Origin: Hypoxylon rubiginosum
Taxonomy: Eukaryota; Ascomycota; Sordariomycetes; Xylariales; Hypoxylaceae
Reading direction: 5' to 3'
NCBI GenBank assembly: GCA_902806565.1
Contig: CADCXA010000023.1
Span: forward strand, 1 to 64,000
Length of the DNA stretch: 64,000 nt
Positions 51,771 through 64,000 of this stretch are shown here, piece by piece. Made by a program: the position numbers and the translations under genes. Each line of letters opens with the position of its first letter. Positions within the stretch are counted from its first letter, which is position 1. The notes under the pieces were generated by a model, which saw only the letters and a program-made list of their open reading frames with translations, did no database searches and was not told where the DNA came from.

Positions 51771-51967
51771 TGTGGGGAATTAGGTCTGTGCTGCGGCACA
51801 TGCGCGGAGTCACGTGTGGCGCTAGTGTGGCTTGCCCTAAGCCATATTTATAAGCCACACCCCGCGCCTTAGAACTTAGCCACAATCAATCCACGACTGA
51901 ATGCAACCACTGTTTTTACGCATACTTTGATATTACTGATTTCTTTACTACTATTGTCAATCCAACA
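51771..51967 (+). mobile_element. Solo LTR S, not RIPped
   Basis: A 197-bp island of normal composition, starting TGTGGGGAATTAGG and ending GTCAATCCAACA, flanked by a perfect 5-bp duplication TATAA (51766-51770 and 51968-51972). TG...CA ends and the duplication identify an LTR left after recombination between the LTRs of a full element. The parent family is not otherwise present in the window and differs from G and TRIM, which make 4-bp duplications. It keeps CpA and TpG steps that RIP would destroy, so it arrived after Gypsy G was mutated, or escaped RIP because it is short. Confidence 0.88.
51845..51853 (+). promoter_or_regulatory. TATA-like box in solo LTR S
   Basis: TATTTATAA lies between two G/C-rich arms (gccctaagcca and gccacaccccgcgcc) about 75 bp from the LTR start. 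It is plausibly the retroelement promoter and sets the LTR direction to +. Confidence 0.5.
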
Positions 51968-54899
51968 TATAACTTTTAAAATTATTATTTTTATAAAAAT
52001 ACCTTTTATTTTATAATAAGTTATAAAATAATTAAATATTTAAATAATAATAATATTTTATATTATAATTATATAAATAAAAAATATATTTTAAAAAAAA
52101 TAACAAGGAATATAAAACTTATAAATATTTTAATCCCCGGATATATTATTATTAAAACACACCATTAAAAAATCCTTGTTAAAAAAAATATCCTTGGTTA
52201 TATTAAAAAATATAACCTAAATAATAATTTAGTTACTTATTATATAAAATATTATTAAGTATAAATTAAAATCTTTTATAAGATATAAATAAATAAAAGA
52301 AAAAAAGAGTTATAAAAACTTTATTTATAAAAAAAACCAAACCAGGTTAATATTTTTTATTTAAATGTTAATTTTACTTTAAACTTAAATAATAACTTAA
52401 CGTTTAATAATTTAAATATATATATTTATTATTATAAAAAATAAATATAAAAAGATTTTAATTAGGTTAAAATATATGTGATTTTCTAAATAAAAAACCC
52501 TAGCTAAATCTTTAATATTAAATAAAAAATAAGTTTTAAAAAGGATTTTATTAATATTAACATTAAAAATAAAAATAATAACATTAAAAAAGTTTTATAA
52601 AAGTTTTTAAAAGCTATTAATTTTATTAAAAACTTAAAACTTATTAAAACCAGCGTTTTTTTTAATTATAAAGTTTAAAAATTTTAACTTAAAAAAATTA
52701 TAATTAACTTAAATAAGTAATTTTTAATTACCTGGAAAAAAATAATTTAAATAATATTAAAATTTATAAACTTACTTAAAAATATATTAAATAAATTATA
52801 AGCTTATTTTATTTTTATATATATTGTTAAACTTGTTATTAAAAAATATAAAAAAATCTTATTAATATAAATAAAATAAGTTTAAAACTTAAAACTTAGG
52901 AAAATTTTATTTAAATTAATTTAATTAGTAAAAAAAAGTTTTTATTATCGCTTCTTTATATAAATTTTTTTTATATATAAAGAAATCTTACTTATTATAA
53001 CTTAGTTATATATATTTAATTTTTATTTTAACTTTTAATTAAAATAAAACTATATAAAAATAAAGATAAAATAATTATAATAATTAATATAAAAACGTAA
53101 TTTAATTTAATCACTAAGTTTTATATAGTGAAATTTAAGCTTTTAATATTTAGGATTTATTTAATATAATTAAAATTTAGATCTTATATTTTTATAAAGA
53201 TTATAAGAGTTATAAAAAATTTTATTTAAATTAAAAACCAGTTTTTATAATATTTAATTTATATTATAAAAAACACTTTTATATTATTTAAGTTACTATT
53301 AAAACTAAACTTTATCTTTTTTATAAAAATAAACTTTTATTATAAAAACTTTAAAATAATAAATAATTTAACTTTTAAAAGAATATTAATAAAAATATTA
53401 TTAATATTTAATTAATTAAATAAAAAATAAATAAAAAAACTAGTATAATTAAAGCTTGTTTTAAAAAACTACTAGCTATTAATAGCTAAGGTTATATTAA
53501 TAACTATAAAAAACCTATAATAAAAAAAATAAATAATAATAAAAAAAAAACGCTTTGTTTTATAAAATAAGTTTATAGATATTATTAATATTAATTAATA
53601 AAGTGGATTTTTTTAACTTTTTTAATAATTCTTATAATAATATATAAGTTAATCTAATAAATATTTTTAAATATAACTTTAATAAAAACGAGATAATTTT
53701 TTATATATTAATAAATAATAATTTTTTTAAAATTATAAAAACTACTATTTAAAAAGCTATTAAAAAAACAAAAAAAGAAAAAAATTAAAGTTAATATAAA
53801 GTAAAAACTAACTCCGGCTTAATTTTTATTAATATTATATATAAACTTAAAACCTTAAAAATTAATTTTATTAATAATATTTTTATTAATAGATTTATAT
53901 TATTAAAATTATTTAATTAAAAAAAAAAGTTCCTTCGATTAATATAAAACTAGGTTAAAAACCTTTTAATATTTTATAAAAAAAACTTTTATAAAAATAT
54001 TTATTTTAAATTTATAACTTAATTTTATAATAAACATTTAAAACTTAATAAACTTAAAGTAATTAAGAAAAAGTTAAAAACTTTTAAAATAACTAATATT
54101 AAAAAAAATATCTTTATTAAAGTATTTTATAAAAAAGAAATAATCTTAGTTTAAGATTTTAATAAAATTAATTATATAAAAAAAAATATAGTATTTAACT
54201 ATATAATTAAAACTGTTTTATATTTTATATGGTAAGTTAAAAGTATCTTAATTCTTACTTTTTTTAAAAATAAAATTATTTAGGTTTTAAAAAAGCGTTT
54301 AAAAAATAATATTTTATAAAAAAGTTACAGCTTATACCGGAATGTTTAATTTGTTATTAAAAAGAAAAATAAATTTTTTAAATTAATTAACTTTTATATT
54401 AAGTTTAATAGGAAGATAATTTAAAACACTTTTTTATTAAAAGATTATAAGGAGTTTTTTATAGAATTTATAATATATTAAGTTTTATTTATAATAAATT
54501 AGTTTTTAAGATATAATTAAGTAAAATTAAACTTTTTTAATAAGTAACTAATAGTTTTTATTATATTAATCAAATTAATAAAAATAATAACATTGTTATA
54601 AAAAGTAATAAACTTAGTTATTTACTTTTTAAAAGTAGTTATTTAAATATTTTATAATTTTATATTAAATAAATATAAGTTTTTTTTTAATAATATAAAA
54701 ATTAAAGGATTAATTATTTAATATAAAAATCAGGAAATTTATTTTAAAATATAACGTTTTATTTTTAAACATATAAAAAATATTAACGCCGTTTTATTAA
54801 ATTTTAAACTTACTAATATAATAATAAACAAAAAAAAATTAAAATTCTGTTATTTAACAGTAAAAATTATAAGATATATTTATAGTATTTATAGAAAAA

Positions 54900-55540
54900 A
54901 ACGAACCTTGTTAAAAACTTTTAAAATATAAAAATAAGGTTTTTATAAAAATATAAAAAATATTAAGTTTTTTATTAATATTATTATTTATTTTAAACTT
55001 TAAGTTAAATTATATACCTTAATTATTATATTTTTAATAAAGTTATTTTAAAAAAACGTTTTATAAAAATAAATAAAAAACTAAAAGTAAACTATATAAA
55101 TATTAAAAAATATATTAAGTAATATTTTATATTTTATTAATTTTAACTATATTTATAAAAAATTAATTATTTTATAAATAAATACTTTAAAAGATGGTTA
55201 AAATTATATATTAAAATAGTTTAACAATTAAAATATTTTTTATTTTTTAAGATACAAGTTAAATATATAACGTAAAATAAAAAAGAATTATAATATCTTA
55301 AAACTTAAAGCTTTAACTATTATAAAATCTTTTTATTAATTATAAATCCATTTTTATAGTATTTATTTTTTATTATAAATAAATGTAAAAACATTAATCG
55401 CTTAATTAAATAACAGATTTATAAGTTTACTAAAAACAGAATTAACTTAATAAATTATTTATATTAAATTATTTAATTTTAAAATTAAGTATATACCTGG
55501 TAAATTTAATATAATAACTAACTTTTTATTTTATAAAAAA
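54900..55540 (+). pseudogene. pol relic: RT tether and RNase H of Gypsy G copy B
   Basis: Colinear with 1900-2515. The RNase H start is at about 55180-55200 (AALKDG-like, gat ggt kept). The NYxIL and KALTIIKS stretch lies at about 55285-55330. The KYIPGKFN terminus at 55487-55515 still has intact Pro-Gly codons (cctggt), which are lost in copy A. Together the two copies allow nearly every motif residue to be inferred. Stops make it non-functional. Confidence 0.7.
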
Positions 55541-55889
55541 AAAAACTTTTTAAATAAAAAGGATAACTAATAAAAAAGCGATATTAATAAATACGTTAAT
55601 AATTAAATTTATTTTATTTAAACTGCTTTAATTTTTCCAGCTTTTTTTAATATTTAATATCTTTTATTATAATTATTAAAAAATTAAAATAAAAATTTTA
55701 GGAAATTATAAAATATTTAAACACTTTTACTTATTTTTTTTATTTAAAAAATAAAAAGATAATAAAGAATTAACATATTAAAATGAGATTTTAAAATAAA
55801 GTATTTTAATATATAATAACTAAAAATATCCTATAAAAAAGACCTAAGAAAAAGTTCTATTAGCGATAAATTATTAATTTACCCTTATA

Positions 55890-56065
55890 AAAAAAAATTA
55901 ATTATCCAGAAAAATCACGCTGGGTATAATTATAGGATACGTAATTTTATAATTAATAAAATAAAAAGTATATATTATTAAAAAAAAAAAAATTAAATAT
56001 AACTTAAACTATTTTTATATATTTTAACTATTAAAAGTTTTAAACTATTAAACTTTATAAACCAG
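55890..56065 (+). pseudogene. integrase zinc-binding relic, Gypsy G copy B
   Basis: A frame reads NHAGYGYRIRNF...YY-stop-KK at about 55911-55990 (aatcacgctgggtat is unusually well preserved), fitting the HxxxGHxGxxxT...YYWPGM region of Gypsy integrases. Copy A has the same frame with His and Gly lost. Confidence 0.5.
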
Positions 56066-56699
56066 GTTTATATAATAAGTTAAATGATTTTTTTATTATA
56101 TAGATTATTAATATATAATATATATTTTACGATTAAAAAAAAAAGGTTATTATAAAAATAAAAAAGAAAATTAGTAACTGGTTTAAAATAAAAACCATCT
56201 TTAATATTAAAATAAAAATTATGGTTAACTTTATTTAAAGAAAAATTATTTTTAACTATAAAACCCTTTTATTAATAAAATATAATAAGGGCTTGAAATT
56301 TAAAAAAACCTTTAAAAACATTTATTTAAAAATAAAAATAAAAAAAAGGATAAACCTTTTTTATTATTTTAAAATATAAAACTAAGTAAAAGTTAATTAT
56401 AAAAAAATTACCAAGGGATTTTTTTAAACTTTAAATAAAAATAATAAAGGTTAGATATTATATTTACTTAAAATTATTTAAGTTAATTAAATATTAATTA
56501 AATTTAATAAAGTTTTTTTATATAAAATTATATATAAATAAAAAATTATAATATTTATTAAAATTATAATCCTTATATAACAGGTATTTAAATAAAATAA
56601 AATAAAAAATTATAAAAAGCTTTTAATAATTTAAATAAGATTTTTATAAAAAAAGGAAAAAAACTTTTAAAAATTAATCATTATTTTTAAAAAGAAAAA

Positions 56700-59600
56700 A
56701 AGGAAAATAATTAAATAAAAAAATAAAAAATATATAAAATAAACGAAAAATATAATATTATAAAAAAACGATTTTATATTTTTATTTAACATTTCCCGTT
56801 ATATTAATATTTTAAATAAAAATAAGCTTTATTATAATTAATTAAAACTTTATTTAATTAATTAGGTTTATAAAAAAAGTAGGTACAGTATTTATAAACT
56901 AGGTGGTATTATTTTAAAAACCATATTTTTAAGAAACTAACTTAAGCTTTTTATAAAAAATAAATAAAAATATTAAAAACTTAACAACTTTTTTAACGAC
57001 TTTTAAATTATAAGATTAAATAGTAAATAATTTAATTAAAATAAAAATAATATTCTTTATAATAAAAAGAAAAATATTAAGGTATTTAATTATTTTATAA
57101 ATTAAAAAGTAATAAACCTAACCATTAAAAACAATAATATAAAAACTTATTAAAGTAATTTATATTAAAATAAACATATTTTAATTAATAATAAAATAAA
57201 ATAATAAACCATTAAAATTATTTTAAAAGGTAGGATTATTTTTAAGGATAAAACCTTTTAATTACAGTAAATTAAAATCTATTTTTTTAAAAGAATAAAA
57301 AAGGAATATATTATTATATTAAACCTTAAAATATTTACTAGTTTTAAATTACGTTAATTAATATAAAAGTAAAATAATTATTAACTTAAAAAAATAAAGA
57401 AAAATAACTATGTTTATATTTAATATTATAGCTAAAAATCTATAAATATATAATATATAATTAATATATAACTAAAAAACCTTATTTAAAACACCTTATT
57501 TATTTTTTTTTTTATAAATTTTAAATTTTTATTATTTAAAGTTAATTTATTTATTTAACTTTTACTTTATTTTTTATTTACCTTAAAATTAAGCTAGTTT
57601 TATTAATAAAATAAAAAGGTATAATATTTAATATAAAAGTTTTATCTTTTATTTTATTTAACTTAGAATTTTAATATTAAATTATTAAAATTAAATTAAT
57701 GAATTTTTTAATGTAAAATCTTTAATTAAAGAAGGATTTTAATATTTTTAAACTTAAAGATTTCCTAAATTAATAATCTTAAAATTTACACTTTTTATTA
57801 GATATTAAAATAATATAAATACTATAAAACCTTTTTATAACGCTAGGAATAAACCTATAATTAAAAAAAAGCTATATTTTAATATAATTAATAAAATTAA
57901 ACGCTTTTATATAATATTAGTAATATTAATAAACTATTTTATTTAAAAAACCATATATTTAAATAAAAAAACTAAAAATGCGGTAATTATTTTATATAAG
58001 CTTATTAAAATAATTATTTAAAAAACTTATATATTTAATATTAATAAATAAAAATAATAATTGTTTTAAGGATAACTATTTAAAAAAAAGGTAATAATTT
58101 TATAAAAGGTTAATTATTTATTAAAAGCTTTTATTAAATATTTTTTAAAGGATATATTAACTGGTAATAAAGCCACTAAATATATAGAAATTCATATTAT
58201 AAATTATCTGGTAAACTATATTAACTAGGCTTTTTTATAAAGTTATTAAGTTTTATTAATTTGTAAATACTTATTATTAATATAAAACCTAGAAATTAAA
58301 AACAAAGATTTTAACTAAAAATTTATTAGGTTATTTACTAAGAATAATAAAAACAGTAAAATTAAAAATTTCACTGTTATATAAAGTTTTAAAAAGCTAT
58401 AAAAATTAATAACTTAAAAAAATATAAATTATAATAAATTTTTTAACCTGGAATTTATTTTAACTAATAAAAGTTATAATATAAATTTAAAATTAACTTT
58501 TATATTTAAAATAGTTTAATTAAAAGTAATAAACTGTTTATTTGTTTATAATTATTTATATATTAAAAATAATAATTAATTAAAAGTAAATATAATATTA
58601 AAAATTTAACTTATTTATTAAGTGTTAATTTAAATATTAAGGTTTTAAAAAAGCTAATTATAATATATTTTATTTATAATAAAACATGATTTTTTAAATA
58701 ACTTTAATAAAGGTTTTATATTAAACCGGCTTTAAAAAAACAAATTAAAGTTATAATTATAAAAAATAAATAATATATTTATAAAAGTATTTTAAACTTA
58801 AGAATAAATTTTAACATTTATATTAAACTTTTTTTAAAATATATATTTAGGTATAAAAATAATATTATTAAAGTTAGAAAATAATAATAAAAATAATATA
58901 TTAAAACCAAGGTTTTTACGGCGTTTTTAAATATATTATATAGTAATAAGTTTTATAACGTTACTATTATTATTAGATATTTTAAATCCTTTTAAATAAG
59001 TAAAAATAAATATAATCACTGTAACTTAGATATTTTTTACTATTTTAAAAAATAATCTAAGATATTTTAAGAAAACTAAAAAATTAAAAAAAAAAAAAAG
59101 TATAAAAAATAAAAACTATTATAAAATTCTTAGCTTTTTATTAGCTTAAAAAAAGTAGGTACCGTTAATTAAAAACTAATTTACATATTATATTAACATT
59201 TTATTAATTTATAATTAAAATTAATAAAAACTTATTTATATAATAAGTTATTTAATAAAATACCTATATAAGATTATATAAATATAAAAGATATTTAGTA
59301 CCCTTTTTTTACTTTAATTGGTATAGTTTATTTTATATTTTTTAAATTTTTTTTTTGAAAAATTAAAAATCGTGATATTTTATAATTATAATAATAACAC
59401 GTAAAAAAGTAAAAGTAATATTAATTAATATTATAGATTTTTTAAGAAATATTTATTATATTAATAATGTTATTAATTAATAAAAGTATTAATTAAAACT
59501 TTTAAAATTTATAATAATAATATTCTTTTTTTTTATTTAACTGAAATTAAATTTATATATTATAATTATATTATAAGGTATTTTATCTTCGCTAAAAATA

Positions 59601-61005
59601 AACCTTAAACTTTAATATAAAAAATTTATATTTATAATTATAAGCTTTTTAATTTTATATAAAAATAAAAGGTATAATAAATTATTAAAAATTAAAAGAT
59701 TTTAATTACTTATTATAAAAAATATACCACTTATTAAATTAATTTATAAAATTAAAATATTATAAATCTTAAAAAACTATAAAATAAATAACTTTAATAA
59801 CATTATATTTATTTTAATTAAATAATATAACCTATGATTTATTTTTTTAATAGTTTATTATAATTTTATAATATTAAGTAAAAACCTTAATAATTATATA
59901 ACTTTTTATTTTTATATAATATTAATTAATATAATAAAAAAACAGGTATATACTTTTAATATTTTTATAAATAAAGTAAGTTTTTCTTTTATTAAAATAT
60001 AAATATTATTTATAAATTTAAATAAAATATATAGTAATAGTAAGTGAGAAATAATAATTAAAAGTTTTAAAAATTTATATTAAATTTAAATTATCTTTTA
60101 GAATAATAATTAAACGTGTAGTTATTAAATAATATATATTTTTTATTTATTGTTTAAATAACCAGCCACCTTATTTTAATTACTAGAAAATAAGGATTTT
60201 AATTAAACTTTAATTTTAGATATTTTCATGAAAATAACATTTAAATATATTAAAATTAAAACAATTATTAGGAAACTTTTATTTATTAAATAGCTTATAA
60301 TATTAATTAAACTAATATACGATCTTATATTTAAAATAAGTTTAATAAAATTACAGTTTATAATAATTAATATAATTAAAAACATTAAAAATAACTTTTT
60401 AAGTAACGGTTTATTTAATTCTCCGGATAATTTTCTAAACCTTAAACTTATAAAAAAAAAATAAATAAAACTAAGAGTAGCCTAAAAAAAACATTACTAT
60501 TATAACTACTTTTAATAAAATTATATAAAAAACTAGAACCTAATATTTTCTTAAAAATAAAATTAATTTTAAAAAATAATACGGATATTTATTAAACCTT
60601 AATTATAATTTAATCTTTTAAATAAACCTAGTTTAAAAGGTTAAATATAAGTAAAAATTATTTATATTAATTAGTAAATAAATAACTAATATATAAAAAA
60701 CTATAATAAATAAATTATAATTTATTAATTTTTATAATTAAATAAACTGGAATTAATATATTACTTTAATTAATACGGTTAATAAATCGCTTAAAACTAA
60801 GAAACTATTTATAAAAAAAATATATTTTATATTAGCTAAGAAATAAAAAAAAACCGGTAATTTTATAAAATTAAATAATAAAAATAAACCTATAATATAA
60901 CTTATAAAAAGGGTTTTAAAATAAACTAATTAGCTTAGTATAAAAAAAAGTAAATAAAAGGTTTTCTTTTATAAATTTAAATTAAAATAAAACCTTATTT
61001 AAATT
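56700..61005 (+). other. Long 3' internal region of Gypsy G copy B
   Basis: Partner of 3700-7978. Apart from the integrase core that should lie at its start, nothing is recognised. The - strand is open at 60203-60385, inside the stretch that is open for 97 codons in copy A. Confidence 0.45.
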
Positions 61006-61016
61006 TAAAAAAAGGT

Positions 61017-61295
61017 TATAATAAAATATAGTAAATTAATACCTTATAAAAAATTATATAACTATTTTATAACTAGATTTTTTTAATTTTTTTCTTTTAA
61101 AAGGCTTATAAAGCCTTTTATATAATTAAACAGCCACGTATTATAAAAATATACACTTTTTTATAAAATATCTCGAATACGCCGATTAAAACGTTTTTTA
61201 AGTTATTTCTTAAATTAAATATAGTTTAAAATAAATAATAATATAATTACTATTTAAACTAAAAATCACCAGTATAAAAACAAAGCTTTATTATA
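61017..61295 (+). repeat. 3' LTR of Gypsy G copy B
   Basis: 279 bp, colinear with 48886-49164. Preceded by a purine tract identical to that of copy A. Confidence 0.88.
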
Positions 61296-61299
61296 ATAT

Positions 61300-61372
61300 A
61301 AATAAGTTTTAAATAAGTTTTAAAAACCTAAAATATATATAAAATTAATATATTTTTATATAAAGTTTTATA
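61300..61372. mobile_element. LTR-like insert in E2 LTR, right part
   Basis: Continues the unit begun at 48770 after removal of Gypsy G and its ATAT duplication (48882-48885 and 61296-61299). Ends gtttta-ta next to TTATA. Confidence 0.5.
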
Positions 61373-61595
61373 TTATATAATATTTTAAATTATATATAAC
61401 TTAAAATTACTATATAATTTACGTAAATATTATATTAATATATTTTTTTTTCTTAAATACCATTTTTATTATATATAATATTTTAATATTAATTAAATAT
61501 TTATACCAATTAATATATTTTTAATATATTTTTTATATTTATTATTATTTATAATATTTTTTAATTATATAATATTAAAGTTTTATTTTATTATA
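61373..61595 (+). repeat. Second part of E2 5' LTR
   Basis: Aligns with bases 36-258 of the E1 LTR (repeating TTATA) and ends ttattata at 61595, followed by the TRIM PBS region. Confidence 0.8.
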
Positions 61596-61900
61596 ATTAA
61601 CGTTTAACCTAAATTTAAATTTATATAATTATAATCTTAAAAAAAAACCGCTTATTTTATATTTATTTTAATTAATATAATAGTTTTATATTATATTAAT
61701 TAAAATAAAAATTATAAGCTTTTAAATATAAAGATTTTAAAGTTTTTTATTCCTTTTTATTAATTTTTTTTTATTATATTAAAATATTTATATTAAAATA
61801 CTTACATGTTAAAAAATCCTTAGGTATTTATAAGTAAAATTATTTATAATATTTATTAGTTAAATTAATATAATATTTATTAGTTAAATTAATATAATAT

Positions 61901-62156
61901 TATAATAAAATTAAAATATTAAAATATTAAAATATTATATAATATTTTAAGCTATATATAACTTAAACTTATTATATAGTTTATTTAAATATTATATTAA
62001 AAGAGTTTTTTTTTTAAATACCATTTTTATTATATATAATATTTTAACATTAATTAGATATTTATATTAATTAACGTATTTTTAATATTTTCTTTATATT
62101 TAATATTATTTATAATATTTTTTAATTATAAAATATTAAAGCTATGTTTTATTATA
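61901..62156 (+). mobile_element. TRIM solo LTR nested in E2
   Basis: 256 bp matching the TRIM LTR from TATAATAAAATT to TTATTATA, flanked by ATAT (61897-61900 and 62157-62160). Without it, the E2 interior is continuous with the E1 interior (taaattaatataatat, then taattaatttatat). It is therefore a TRIM insertion into a TRIM, later reduced to one LTR, and RIPped. Confidence 0.85.
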
Positions 62157-62819
62157 ATATTAATTAATTTATATATAATATTATTAGTTATAAATAATAC
62201 TTATTAATTATATAAATTACCAGTTATAAAATACTAATTAAATAAAATACTAAGTAAAATATTAAATAAAATATTAATTATAAAATATTAATTAATTAAA
62301 ATCTATAAAATCCTAGCCTTAGTTATATAAAATCTTAGTTATTAAAATATTAACTATAAAAATATTAAATACTTAAAATATTATATAAAATAAAATACTA
62401 AATAAGAATTAAATATAAAAAAACAGTTTTAAAGTTTAAAAAGTTTTATATAGTTATTTTTTTAAGTTTAAATTTATAAGTTTAAGTTTATAAATTTAAA
62501 TCTAAATTAAATTAAATTAAATCCTAGGTATTAAAATTTTAAAGTTTTAAAAAAAGAATTTAAAATAATATTAAGTTAATTAAAATATTAGTTATATATA
62601 AAAAAATATAAATATTAAATATAAAAAGAAAAGTTATAAAATATTAAATATAAAAAAAAAAGTTATAAAGAAAGAATCTACTAGTATACGTATCTTAAAA
62701 AATTTTTTTTAAGGTTTATTTAAATTTAATAATTATATATTTAATTACTTCTTTATTTATTTATTTATTTATTTAATATAACTTCGATTTAATAAAAACT
62801 TATTATTATAAAAATAAAC

Positions 62820-63077
62820 TATAATAAAATTAAAATATAAAAATATTAAAATATCACGTGATACTTTAAACTATATATAACTTAAGCTTATTATATAACT
62901 TATTTAAATATTATATTAACACACCTTTTTTTTTTTAAATATTATTTTTATTATATATAATATTTTAATATTAATTAAATATTTATATTAATTAACGTAT
63001 TTTTAATATATTCTTTATATTTATTATTATTTATAATATCTTTTAATTATATAATATTAAAACTATGTTTTATTATA
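62820..63077 (+). repeat. 3' LTR of TRIM E2
   Basis: 258 bp, same length as the E1 LTRs. It keeps a cacgtgat block that matches cacgtgat of the intact LTR. Followed by ATAT and repeat D. Confidence 0.88.
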
Positions 63078-64000
63078 ATATTAATTATTATTTATAAAAA
63101 AATGTTTTATTTTTTTAGTTTAAAAGGTTTTAAAATCTTTTATAAAATAAAAATAGTTATAATTAATGAAATTAGTAAATTAGTTTATTTTTTATAAAAA
63201 AGTAAAAGTTTTTTTAATATATTATAAAGGATTTTTTAAAAAAAGAAAATAAAGTAAAAATAAGTTTATAAATATTATAATTATAAAAAATAAATGTTAT
63301 AATTATAAAAAAGTATAAAATATAATATTTTATAAATATAAAAAGTATATATTATATTTATAAAAATATGTTTTATATTTATAAAATATTTATAATATAT
63401 ATATTTTTATAAAATATATACTACCGTTTTTTCTAAAATAAGTATTTTACTTTTTAAAATAAATATAGTTAAACTTAGTTAAAATAAGGGATTTTATTTT
63501 TAAAACAAATAAGAAATAAACTTAATTATAAAAGAAAAATATAAAATAATTAATAAATAAGTTATAAAATAATTAATAAATAAAATATAAAATAATTAGT
63601 AGGTAAAATATAAAATAATTAATAAATAAGTTATAAAATAATTAATAAGTTAGTTATAAAATAATTATAATAATATAATAAATATATAGTAAATATAAAA
63701 AAAACTTATATAAAAAGTTTTAATAATAAAATAAAATAGTTATTTTAAAGTAATAATATTAAGTTTAAATTTTAAAATAAATTTTTTTTAAATATAAATG
63801 TATTTATATAATATAAGATTTATATATATATTATAAAATATATTTTAAAGTAATTAATACCAAGGTTATTAAATATAAATATAATAAATAAATAATACTA
63901 ATATAGCTAGGTTAAAAGAACCTGTTTTATATTTTATATCTTTTAAATTTTAAAAAAAATAACTTAGTAAAATCTTATTATATTTTAATAAAATATATAT
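63078..64000. repeat. Repeat D, right piece (runs off window)
   Basis: Aligns with 17340-18416 of repeat C, including the minisatellite (63535-63690 against 17820-18110), allowing one short segment missing near 63480. It continues beyond the window. Confidence 0.75.

Larger units (their letters stand above)
49800..53000 (+). pseudogene. Probable gag region of Gypsy G (unreadable)
   Basis: It lies between the leader repeats and the part shared with copy A, where gag and protease are expected. It contains polyAsn/Lys-like codon runs, but no zinc knuckle or DTG/DSG could be read through the RIP damage. It is interrupted by the solo LTR at 51771-51967. Assigned by position only. Confidence 0.35.
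48886..61295 (+). mobile_element. Complete Ty3/Gypsy element G, copy B (RIPped)
   Basis: 12.4 kb including a 197-bp solo LTR inserted later. The two 279-bp LTRs are 48886-49164 and 61017-61295, with ATAT on both sides (48882-48885 and 61296-61299). The PBS starts at 49167 after a 2-base spacer and the purine tract is at 61006-61016. From about 53000 on it is colinear with copy A. RNase H and integrase motifs fix the + orientation and the Gypsy order. The size is large: about 3.8 kb before the part shared with copy A and about 4 kb after integrase have no assigned function. All frames are broken. Confidence 0.88.
48731..63077 (+). mobile_element. TRIM copy E2 (RIPped), split by nested insertions
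   Basis: The E2 left LTR starts at 48731 with TATAATAAAATTAAAATACC, is cut after 48769 and continues at 61373-61595. The internal part is 61596-61900 and 62161-62819, and the right LTR is 62820-63077 (258 bp, same length as in E1). The outer flanks carry ATAT at 48727-48730 and 63078-63081, and repeat D continues on both sides. The interior lines up with E1: PBS area attaacgtttaacc at 61596, hexamer-type run at 62460-62510, ctac-type repeats at 62590-62680 and a purine-poor end. It has no 13-bp array. Read on the + strand. Confidence 0.85.

Noticed and set aside
1..64000. Mitochondrial or Plasmodium-type A/T-rich genome
   Set aside because: No mitochondrial genes or rRNA, and repeats differ by transitions in both strands with TA in place of CA/TG, which is RIP and not base-composition drift.

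Overview
The window is almost entirely repeat-derived, extremely A+T-rich DNA. By eye it is well over four-fifths A+T, and I find no host protein-coding gene, rRNA gene or functional tRNA gene. Related repeats differ from each other almost only by C/T and G/A transitions, and old retroelement frames are full of TAA/TAG where CAA, CAG and TGG are expected. This is the signature of repeat-induced point mutation (RIP), so the window looks like an AT isochore (heterochromatic, perhaps pericentromeric) of a filamentous ascomycete (Pezizomycotina). It is not a mitochondrial, Plasmodium-like or bacterial sequence.

Left part (1-40124). A truncated Ty3/Gypsy element ('G', copy A) occupies 1-8266 and ends in a 277-bp LTR. 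After 2.6 kb of unassigned relic comes a long low-complexity repeat ('C', 10830 to at least 18416), partly made of A/T minisatellite. Two copies of a TA-flanked DNA transposon with about 70-bp inverted ends (F1 19112-21317; F2 28805-31009) carry Fot1/pogo-type DDE motifs. A second, unrelated Gypsy relic ('H', about 32.1-36 kb) still shows a zinc-knuckle-like stretch and a reverse transcriptase core.

Right part (40125-64000). A second copy of repeat C ('D') is cut into three pieces (40125-41774, about 45383-48730, 63078-64000) by later insertions. The first gap holds two members of a small non-autonomous LTR retrotransposon family (TRIM-like, about 1.6 kb). One is heavily RIPped (E1, 41986-43599, + strand). 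The other is essentially intact with normal base composition (43773-45378, - strand), and its two 255-bp LTRs differ by one C-to-T. The second gap is a five-level nest: D contains TRIM E2; the E2 left LTR contains a roughly 189-bp LTR-like insert; that insert contains a complete Gypsy G (copy B, 48886-61295, 279-bp LTRs); and copy B contains a non-RIPped 197-bp solo LTR (51771-51967) with a perfect TATAA duplication. E2 also carries a nested TRIM solo LTR.

How the pieces relate. G and the TRIM family have LTR ends that can derive from the same 8-bp inverted termini (TGTAATGG...CCATTACA). They share 4-bp target duplications, the same LTR-PBS spacer length and, in the intact TRIM copy only, the same 13-bp minisatellite that lies behind the G primer-binding site. 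This suggests G, or an unmutated relative, mobilises the TRIM, and that the intact TRIM acquired or amplified a G-like leader array recently. The two normal-composition islands are the youngest insertions. Everything else passed through RIP after it inserted.
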